From: Candidatus Woesearchaeota archaeon
Lineage (GTDB): Archaea; Nanobdellota; Nanobdellia; Woesearchaeales; JACRKL01
Assembly: GCA_016219795.1 (NCBI GenBank)
Contig: JACRKK010000063.1
Location: 1-9,335 of the forward strand
DNA: 9,335 nt
Reading direction: 5' to 3'
Shown: positions 1 through 3,721 of the stretch, piece after piece
Layout: the number at the start of each line of letters is the position of its first letter
Position numbering within the stretch: the first letter of the stretch is position 1
Position numbers and translations under genes: made by a program
The notes under the pieces: generated by a model
The model's input: only the letters and a program-made list of their open reading frames with translations
What the model was told of the DNA's origin: nothing
The model's database searches: none

Positions 1-88
1 AAAACTGACACCAGCAATAATCGAAGGACAAGCAACCAAGGTCTGGACATGGGGAAATTTTCTTCATACAAAATTAAAGTATCTTTAA
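1..88 (+). pseudogene. Transposase C-terminal end (partial, enters from left edge)
   Basis: Reading from base 2, an open frame of 28 codons runs from the window edge to TAA at 86-88. It contains LTPAIIEGQ followed by the aromatic stretch VWTWGNF. This resembles the 'TPAe.aGi...w.w' tail common at the C-terminus of DDE-type transposases, which ends soon after the catalytic Glu region. The catalytic core lies outside the window, so neither family nor intactness can be judged. Base composition matches the AT-rich block to its right. A second transposase tail sits at the other end of the window. The assignment rests on one short motif and is tentative. Confidence 0.5.
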
Positions 89-108
89 TAAGACACTACC
101 GGTTTATC

Positions 109-128
109 TGTTAGGACATGTCCCTAAT
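109..128. mobile_element. Candidate insertion-sequence end
   Basis: About 20 bases after the transposase stop lies a near-perfect palindrome, TTAGGACATGTCCCTAA (112-128, one extra C), preceded by CCGGTTTATCTG. Its position just downstream of a transposase tail, and its TTAGGGACATGTCC reading on the minus strand, suit the terminal inverted repeat of the element. The other end is outside the window, so no repeat match or target-site duplication can be shown. Confidence 0.3.
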
Positions 129-142
129 TCCGGGGTTAATGA

Positions 143-207
143 TTACTTTATTTATACCAAAATAGTAATATTAGAGAACAATTTATATATTAGTATAAAA
201 TAAGTAA
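143..207. repeat. Imperfect AT-rich inverted repeat before the nucleotidyltransferase gene
   Basis: TTACTTTATTTATAC (143-157) pairs with GTATAAAATAAGTAA (193-207), with one bulged base per arm and a 35-base loop. The right arm overlaps the predicted transcription start of the next gene, and the TATA box lies in the loop. The arms are almost all A/T, so chance is a real alternative. Confidence 0.4.
182..189 (+). promoter_or_regulatory. TATA box for the nucleotidyltransferase gene
   Basis: TTTATATA is centred about 26 bases before the ATG at 212. This is the archaeal distance for a transcript starting at or next to the start codon, and no Shine-Dalgarno sequence precedes the ATG. The surroundings are AT-rich, which weakens the match. 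Confidence 0.5.
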
Positions 208-211
208 CATT

Positions 212-871
212 ATGATTATCTACAATCCCCGTAACACTTCCTTTCTACAAGAGAGGTTGATATTAGCCCAAGAAATCCTGGAACAGCTACCCTGCAAATA
301 TTGTTTTATTACGGGTTCATTTCTATATGCCAAAGAGTATGGTGACATTGATGTCTTTGCCATTACCCGCTCAAAAAAAGAGATGAAAAGTTCTAACAAA
401 AAGGTGAAAATAACCCTGATAGATTTTAATGATATGTATTCGCTTTTTTTTCATTCCGTCTCCAAAAGCTGCATAGCAAAAAGTATTCTACCCACAAAAC
501 CTCTCAAAGCAACCATTGCTGATTACTGGCACGTTATCAATGAAGCAGTTCCAACCCTCCTCAATCAAAAAACAACCTATCACAAAGATGTGCGTTTTCT
601 TATCCTCTACACTGAATATTTCAGAACAGGAGAAGTCTTGGATACTTTCCTATTAAACCAGAAAGTAAACAGCTTTAGTGATTATAAAGGGGTTCTGGAA
701 TACATTAATGAGAATATCCCTAATGCCATAACTGCAAAGAGCAAGAGTTCTTACCTTAAGAGATTCTTTTACAGCCAGGCTGGGTATTACAAGGGCCTTC
801 GTCAGTATGACGCCCAAAAGTTTTTATATGCTCTAGCACACTCCATAACCGGGGGTGTTTTACATGGTTGA
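212..871 (+). CDS. MNT-type nucleotidyltransferase domain protein
   Basis: This 219-residue protein carries the signature of the polymerase-beta-like minimal nucleotidyltransferase fold. It has GSF at 35-37 and the paired carboxylates GDID (D45, D47) nine residues later. A likely third carboxylate is D71, at the end of a beta strand (KITLIDF). Known members transfer a nucleotide to a protein or RNA, and many are antitoxins of HEPN toxins (MntA-HepT type) or free-standing transferases. The rest (about 90-219) is mostly helical and rich in Tyr and Lys, and may be a substrate-binding domain. No HEPN partner with the RxxxxxH motif is seen beside it. It lies in the AT-rich accessory block with a leaderless-type promoter. 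Substrate unknown. Confidence 0.7.
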   Translation: MIIYNPRNTSFLQERLILAQEILEQLPCKYCFITGSFLYAKEYGDIDVFAITRSKKEMKSSNKKVKITLIDFNDMYSLFFHSVSKSCIAKSILPTKPLKATIADYWHVINEAVPTLLNQKTTYHKDVRFLILYTEYFRTGEVLDTFLLNQKVNSFSDYKGVLEYINENIPNAITAKSKSSYLKRFFYSQAGYYKGLRQYDAQKFLYALAHSITGGVLHG

Positions 872-883
872 TAGTGACGAATT

Positions 884-930
884 TATAATAGCGGAACTAA
901 ATAATTAATGAATTTTTTTCCGCTATTATA
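884..930. repeat. Perfect 11-bp inverted repeat (first of a tandem pair)
   Basis: TATAATAGCGG (884-894) and CCGCTATTATA (920-930) are exact reverse complements around a 25-base AT-rich loop. The loop contains the ATG at 908. A second inverted repeat begins two bases later. Confidence 0.85.
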
Positions 931-1333
931 TTTGCAGGACGTAACAACTTTATTAATTACTTACGTCCTGCATTATAGGAGAAGAATTGAAGGAATTATC
1001 TCCCAGAACTATCGGGTTGAGTTCTTAGGAAAAGATTTTGATAAAGTTGTGCATCTTCTGACAGAAACAAAGGTCGAGAAGATATATGGATGGATTGAAG
1101 ATGTTGTAAAGGATCGGATACAACCAATTGGTGTTGGATCAAAAAAGCCATATAAACAATGGATAGTAAAAGAGCTTCTGACTTTCCGATATCCTTTCTG
1201 CATAGGGAACATTGAGTATAGAATTCTCTGCGTCAAAGTCAAAAATTCGATATATATCGAATTCCATCTTGGAGACCACAAATACTATGATAAAGTCCGA
1301 AAAGATCTTGACCTGAAGAAGAGTAGTTATTAG
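908..1333 (+). CDS. Small protein with a RelE-like C-terminal half; start doubtful
   Basis: The frame from ATG 908 gives 141 residues. The first 25 or so are encoded by the two inverted repeats at 884-972 (hydrophobic LLYLQDVTTLL), and no Shine-Dalgarno sequence precedes the ATG. No later ATG, GTG or TTG gives a sensible length. The 5' end may therefore have been replaced by inserted palindromes, or translation may start at the ATT near 987, behind AGGAGA. The body (about 35-141) looks like one folded domain. It ends in strands resembling the RelE/ParE toxin fold (EYRIL, then NSIYIEF, then basic residues), but I cannot align catalytic residues. A ribbon-helix-helix remnant follows 20 bases downstream, which would suit a toxin-antitoxin pair in decay. 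Family assignment is an inference. Confidence 0.45.
   Translation: MNFFPLLYLQDVTTLLITYVLHYRRRIEGIISQNYRVEFLGKDFDKVVHLLTETKVEKIYGWIEDVVKDRIQPIGVGSKKPYKQWIVKELLTFRYPFCIGNIEYRILCVKVKNSIYIEFHLGDHKYYDKVRKDLDLKKSSY
933..972. repeat. Perfect 12-bp inverted repeat (second of a tandem pair)
   Basis: TGCAGGACGTAA (933-944) and TTACGTCCTGCA (961-972) are exact reverse complements around a 16-base loop. It follows the repeat at 884-930 with a two-base gap. AGGAGA comes right after the right arm. Confidence 0.9.
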
Positions 1334-1353
1334 GGGTAATAAGAGAGAGCAAA

Positions 1354-1434
1354 ATGGGTTACGGAAGCAGGGCTGGTTTTATTGTTGAAGCAGTTAGGGA
1401 GAAGATTTACAAGGAGAAGAAGTTGGATTCATAA
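1354..1434 (+). pseudogene. Ribbon-helix-helix antitoxin remnant
   Basis: ATG 1354 to TAA 1434 encodes 26 residues. The segment GYGSRAGFIVEAVREKI matches the C-terminal half of CopG/Arc-type ribbon-helix-helix proteins: the turn 'y.SraeFIreAvRekL' between helix 1 and helix 2, then helix 2. The N-terminal DNA-contacting beta strand and most of helix 1 are missing. The frame stays open upstream only to a TAG at 1324-1326 and does not restore them. It is probably the leftover of an antitoxin, perhaps the partner of the ORF just upstream. ATTAGGG (1329-1335) and CCCTAAT (1435-1441) flank it as a short inverted repeat. Confidence 0.65.
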
Positions 1435-1442
1435 CCCTAATG

Positions 1443-1448
1443 AAAAAA
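1443..1448 (-). terminator. T-run terminator of tRNA-Ala(CGC)
   Basis: On the minus strand, six consecutive T follow the discriminator base by one nucleotide. An oligo-T stretch is enough for termination by archaeal RNA polymerase. Confidence 0.6.
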
Positions 1449-1449
1449 C

Positions 1450-1521
1450 TGGACTCAGCGGGATTCGCACCCGCGGCCTTTTCGTTGCGAACGAAACGCT
1501 CTACTGCTGAGCTATGAGCCC
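1450..1521 (-). tRNA. tRNA-Ala (anticodon CGC), with unusual D and T loops
   Basis: The minus strand folds into a complete 72-nt cloverleaf. The acceptor is GGGCTCA/TGAGTCC, including the G3:U70 pair that marks alanine tRNAs. The D stem is GCTC/GAGC, the anticodon stem TTTCG/CGAAA with loop TTCGCAA (anticodon CGC), and the T stem GCGGG/CCCGC, followed by discriminator A. CCA is not encoded, as is common in archaea. The D loop AGCAGTA has A where conserved G18 belongs. The T loop TGCGAAT has G at position 55 instead of U. Both partners of the universal 18-55 tertiary contact are therefore changed, while G19 and C56 remain. It starts 8 bases after the toxin gene's stop codon and has no clear promoter of its own. 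Confidence 0.93.
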
Positions 1522-1529
1522 AAAGAAAA

Positions 1530-1802
1530 TTAGACCTCATAAACATCTTCACGATGGTCAATAAATTCTAAATATACCTTCCTATTCTTTTCATCAATCT
1601 GGAAAATCAATCTATATTTTCCATAAAGCCGAGTTGAGCGTGAGGGGTGGAGGTTTCCATGAAGAATTTTGCCAACTGGAAATGGATTATCCTCAAGCCG
1701 TTTCATCTTCTTATCCAATTCATCAAGAAGTTGAGATATTTTTCTAAGTTTCTTAAGCTGCTTCTCAAATGTGACTGTAGTAATTACCTGCCAAGAGGTC
1801 AT
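1530..1802 (-). CDS. RelE/ParE-family toxin
   Basis: This 90-residue protein has the family's typical length and order. An N-terminal strand (VITTVTFEKQLKKL) is followed by two helices with LRKISQLLDELDKKMKRLEDNPF, then the signature 'G..LHGNL' (44-51). Next come the core strands LYGKYRLIFQI and VYLEFIDHREDVYE, with YR and the terminal HREDVY matching the usual active-site and C-terminal region. Family members are ribosome-dependent mRNA endonucleases (RelE) or gyrase poisons (ParE); which applies cannot be told here. ATG 1802 has a GAGGT motif seven bases upstream, inside the last codons of the antitoxin gene, so the two are translationally linked with a 4-base gap. The neighbour downstream on the same strand is tRNA-Ala(CGC). 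Confidence 0.88.
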   Translation of the reverse strand: MTSWQVITTVTFEKQLKKLRKISQLLDELDKKMKRLEDNPFPVGKILHGNLHPSRSTRLYGKYRLIFQIDEKNRKVYLEFIDHREDVYEV

Positions 1803-1806
1803 GACA

Positions 1807-2016
1807 CTACCTCAGAATATCTTTAACCGACGTAACTGCTCTGATACGACCAAATCTTATATCATCCCTACTTTTTTTGATGCCTTCTACCGTTTCAGGA
1901 TTGGTCATAACAGCAAATGTCTCCAAATATTCTGATAATTGTTCTCTCGTAATCATCTTTTCCTCAATTTGGTTAAGTTTGCTGTAAACCTGTTTTATTG
2001 TGACTGTTTCTGACAT
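1807..2016 (-). CDS. Antitoxin of the RelE/ParE-type pair
   Basis: This 69-residue acidic protein lies directly upstream of the toxin gene, the usual antitoxin-first order. An N-terminal helical segment (VTIKQVYSKLNQIEEKMITREQLSEYLET) leads to a C-terminal tail with SRDDIRFGRI and SVKDIL. That tail resembles the 'sreDi.aGrv.sveel' toxin-wrapping tail of archaeal RelB-like antitoxins. It should bind and neutralise the toxin and may repress the operon, although no clear ribbon-helix-helix is visible. I chose ATG 2016 over GTG 2025 because AGGTGA, a good Shine-Dalgarno sequence, lies six bases before this ATG and would overlap the GTG. Family naming is moderate; the pairing is strong. Confidence 0.82.
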   Translation of the reverse strand: MSETVTIKQVYSKLNQIEEKMITREQLSEYLETFAVMTNPETVEGIKKSRDDIRFGRIRAVTSVKDILR

Positions 2017-2049
2017 TATTATCACCTACTAATGTTTAAGACTCATTCC

Positions 2050-2057
2050 TTTAAATA
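2050..2057 (-). promoter_or_regulatory. TATA box of the toxin-antitoxin operon
   Basis: On the minus strand TATTTAAA is centred about 37 bases before the antitoxin ATG. This places transcription start about 10 bases upstream of it, leaving a short leader that carries the AGGTGA ribosome binding site. Confidence 0.6.
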
Positions 2058-2068
2058 ATTATCGTAAT

Positions 2069-2086
2069 AATGGACCGGTCGGGATT
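2069..2086. repeat. Direct repeat of the tRNA-Ala(GGC) 3' end (att-like)
   Basis: AATGGACCGGTCGGGATT here is identical over 18 bases to 2270-2287, which covers the discriminator, the 3' acceptor strand and the start of the T arm of tRNA-Ala(GGC). Integrases commonly leave such a copy of a tRNA 3' end at the far boundary of inserted DNA. The two copies are 201 bases apart. Confidence 0.75.
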
Positions 2087-2142
2087 CATCCGACGTAGGA
2101 GGATGTGCCGCAAACAAAGTTTGCGAGCATGTTCAAATCCCG
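2079..2142. other. Compact three-way-junction fold in a gene-free stretch
   Basis: CGGGATT (2080-2086) pairs with AATCCCG (2136-2142) and encloses two hairpins with no spacer between them. The first is CATCC/GGATG (2087-2091/2101-2105, 9-base loop). The second is TGCCGCAAAC/GTTTGCGAGCA (2106-2115/2119-2129, loop AAA, one bulged A). Only six bases join the last hairpin to the closing stem. GTTCAAATCCCG (2131-2142) equals the T arm of the neighbouring tRNA in inverted orientation, so part of this may be tRNA-derived. No promoter or strand can be assigned. The 2060-2270 stretch holds no supported gene. Confidence 0.5.
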
Positions 2143-2147
2143 CTATA

Positions 2148-2186
2148 GCAAGTCGCATTAATTTATGGACATCTGATGCGACTTGC
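2148..2186. repeat. Perfect 11-bp inverted repeat (first of a tandem pair)
   Basis: GCAAGTCGCAT (2148-2158) and ATGCGACTTGC (2176-2186) are exact reverse complements around a 17-base loop. A second inverted repeat with a related arm core (CAAGTC) starts four bases later. Confidence 0.88.
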
Positions 2187-2190
2187 AATC

Positions 2191-2259
2191 TATCAAGTCT
2201 CGTCGGTACTCTTGGGATTATAACTCTTCCAAAAATTCCAATATTAACGAGACTTGATA
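2191..2259. repeat. Perfect 13-bp inverted repeat (second of a tandem pair)
   Basis: TATCAAGTCTCGT (2191-2203) and ACGAGACTTGATA (2247-2259) are exact reverse complements around a 43-base loop. The arms share CAAGTC/GACTTG with the repeat at 2148-2186, so the middle two arms could also pair with each other. The right arm ends 12 bases before the tRNA-Ala(GGC) 3' end. Confidence 0.88.
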
Positions 2260-2269
2260 TAACATAACA

Positions 2270-2287
2270 AATGGACCGGTCGGGATT
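2270..2287. repeat. Direct repeat, intact copy within the tRNA-Ala(GGC) gene
   Basis: This is the second copy of the 18-base repeat found at 2069-2086. It lies across the 3' end of the intact tRNA, as expected for an attachment site that keeps the tRNA functional. Confidence 0.75.
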
Positions 2288-2345
2288 TGAACCCGAAGCC
2301 TCACCCATGCCATGGGCGCGTTATACCAGGTTTAACTACCGGCCC
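2272..2345 (-). tRNA. tRNA-Ala (anticodon GGC)
   Basis: The minus strand gives a complete 74-nt cloverleaf. The acceptor is GGGCCGG/CCGGTCC with the alanine marker G3:U70, the D stem GTTA/TAAC with loop AACCTGGTA (G18 and G19 present), the anticodon stem CGCCC/GGGTG with loop ATGGCAT (anticodon GGC), and the T arm TCGGG-TTCAAAT-CCCGA, followed by discriminator A. CCA is not encoded and there is no intron. A TATA box lies at the right distance upstream. The adjacent 3' flank is the structured, repeat-bounded stretch, which makes this tRNA the likely integration target. Confidence 0.95.
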
Positions 2346-2370
2346 GCATCGTGCCAGAAGTAACGGGCTG

Positions 2371-2378
2371 TTTATAAA
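2371..2378 (-). promoter_or_regulatory. TATA box for tRNA-Ala(GGC)
   Basis: TTTATAAA is centred about 29 bases upstream of the tRNA 5' end on the minus strand, the expected archaeal spacing. Confidence 0.65.
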
Positions 2379-2391
2379 AGTTTTCCAAATC

Positions 2392-2399
2392 CTTAAATA
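2392..2399 (+). promoter_or_regulatory. TATA box for the Cys-rich protein gene
   Basis: CTTAAATA is centred about 27 bases before ATG 2422. This implies a leaderless transcript, divergent from the tRNA promoter 20 bases away. Confidence 0.6.
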
Positions 2400-2421
2400 G
2401 CTGCACCAGCCACCAGCCGTT

Positions 2422-2934
2422 ATGCAGGATAAACCCCTCTGTCAGGCCGGAAAATACAGCTGCTTTGGCTGCTGTGGACGACGATTCAAAAGACGGGACG
2501 CTGTACTTGAAGACATCAAACGCAACACCCGGAACCTCAAAACAAAGGATTTTGAGGTCAACAAAAAAGAGCTCCTTCATCTCTGCCAAAGCGGTGTCTG
2601 CAAAGGCGTTGTCATTAAAGATGACAAATTTATCTGCGGCTACCATCCAGTGCAGCATAATGGCACAGACCACAGGGACCGGCTATGCGACAAGGAATAC
2701 AACTGCAAGGCTTATTATTATTACCATCAGGTATGGGATGACTCCCTACGGGAAAAATTCCTTCGGTTCCTGGACCAGCAGAAAGCAAACTGGTTCGAAT
2801 ACTCCATAAATATGGATAATGGCAAATTTCTACAGGAGTTCCTTGCAAGAGAAGGGAGCGAGCAATTTATAAAAGAGTCACAGGAACTGCACCAGAATGA
2901 AAATACTGTACACCACGGATCTGCACGGCAATGA
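2422..2934 (+). CDS. Cys/His-rich protein, probable metal-binding, function unknown
   Basis: This 170-residue protein has nine Cys, all in the first 95 residues: C7, C14, C17 and C18 at the N-terminus, then C55, C60, C72, C89 and C95, with H75, H79 and H84 between. The pattern LCQSGVC, CGYHP, TDHRDRLCD and YNCKA recalls uncharacterised Cys-cluster proteins of DPANN archaea with a 'GC..HP....G.D.RD' core. A zinc or iron-sulfur site is likely by inference. The C-terminal 70 residues are charged and helical, with no metal ligands. No signal peptide or membrane segment is seen. ATG 2422 fits the TATA spacing. The last 38 bases overlap the start of the phosphoesterase gene, so the two are very likely co-transcribed and translationally coupled. 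Confidence 0.75.
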   Translation: MQDKPLCQAGKYSCFGCCGRRFKRRDAVLEDIKRNTRNLKTKDFEVNKKELLHLCQSGVCKGVVIKDDKFICGYHPVQHNGTDHRDRLCDKEYNCKAYYYYHQVWDDSLREKFLRFLDQQKANWFEYSINMDNGKFLQEFLAREGSEQFIKESQELHQNENTVHHGSARQ

Positions 2935-3721
2935 ACTGCTGTTCCAAAGATGTCTTGAAATAGCAAGAAAAGAAAAACCAGATGTAGTTCTTATCGGCGG
3001 CGACCTTGCGCCAAAAGGCCCTTTTGGCGGCATCACAAAAAATGTGCAGGAAACCATCGACACCCAAAGACTGTTTCTTGAGAAACTAATTCATCATTTC
3101 AAAATTTTTAACAACACAAAAATCCCGCTCTGCTGCATCATGGGAAATGATGACTATCGAATAAATGAAGGCATCCTTGAGCGCGCGCATCAGGAAGGCA
3201 TCATCCATTATCTGCACAACAAGGCATTCACAATCAATAACTACAATATCATCGGTTATCCCTTTGTAAACATCACGCCGTTCCGGCTCAAAGACTGGGA
3301 AAAATATGACAATCACGGCCCAAGAAACCCCTTCATCCTGCCGCTCAACCGCGGATTCCGAACCATCGAAAGCTCTGATGATGCGACCATTAAAGATGAC
3401 CTGCAAAAGCTTGCAATAAAAAAAGACATGAAAAAAACGATATGGCTCATGCACGCACCCCCGTTCCTGACACCTCTGGACATGATCCACAACCATTCCC
3501 ATGTAGGAAGCAAAGCCATCAGGGCATTCATAGAAGAACATCAACCACTCCTCACGCTACACGGCCACATCCACGAAGCGCCACAAGTCAGCGGAGAGTG
3601 GAAGACCACATTTGAGACAACCACCTGCATCAATCCAGGCAGCAACTACATGGAAAATCAGCTGAGGTACGTCATCATCACCATAGATAAAACCGTGAGT
3701 GCAGAACTATTTGTAGTGTAA
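2897..3721 (+). CDS. Calcineurin-like metallophosphoesterase
   Basis: This 274-residue protein has every metal-binding block of the family in order. These are DLHGN (D8, H10), GGDL (D36), GNDD (N84, with D in place of the usual H/E after it), the MHAPP histidine (H186) and GHIH (H224, H226). Such enzymes use two metal ions to hydrolyse phosphomonoesters, phosphodiesters or nucleotides; the substrate here is unknown. The fold begins immediately at MKILYTTDLHGN, so ATG 2897 is secure even though it lies 38 bases inside the preceding gene. The 3' end overlaps the convergent GGDEF gene by 15 bases. GNDD instead of GNHD/GNHE is known in several archaeal members, so activity is plausible. Confidence 0.92.
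   Translation: MKILYTTDLHGNELLFQRCLEIARKEKPDVVLIGGDLAPKGPFGGITKNVQETIDTQRLFLEKLIHHFKIFNNTKIPLCCIMGNDDYRINEGILERAHQEGIIHYLHNKAFTINNYNIIGYPFVNITPFRLKDWEKYDNHGPRNPFILPLNRGFRTIESSDDATIKDDLQKLAIKKDMKKTIWLMHAPPFLTPLDMIHNHSHVGSKAIRAFIEEHQPLLTLHGHIHEAPQVSGEWKTTFETTTCINPGSNYMENQLRYVIITIDKTVSAELFVV

Noticed and set aside
884..972. Intrinsic terminators for the nucleotidyltransferase gene
   Set aside because: Loops are too long (25 and 16 bases), no T-run follows the right arms, and archaea mainly use oligo-T without hairpins. The T-run at 913-919 lies inside the loop.
2079..2142. Hammerhead-type ribozyme
   Set aside because: A three-way junction is present, but the CUGAUGA and GAAA core sequences are absent on both strands.
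2071..2150. A third tRNA gene or intron-containing tRNA
   Set aside because: The acceptor 3' strand and a T-arm-like element are present but in opposite orientations. No anticodon arm or matching 5' acceptor strand can be folded on either strand.
2361..2422. Operator-like inverted repeat TAACGGGCT / AGCCGTTA around the two divergent promoters
   Set aside because: Only 8 bp with one bulge across a 45-base gap, which is within chance expectation.
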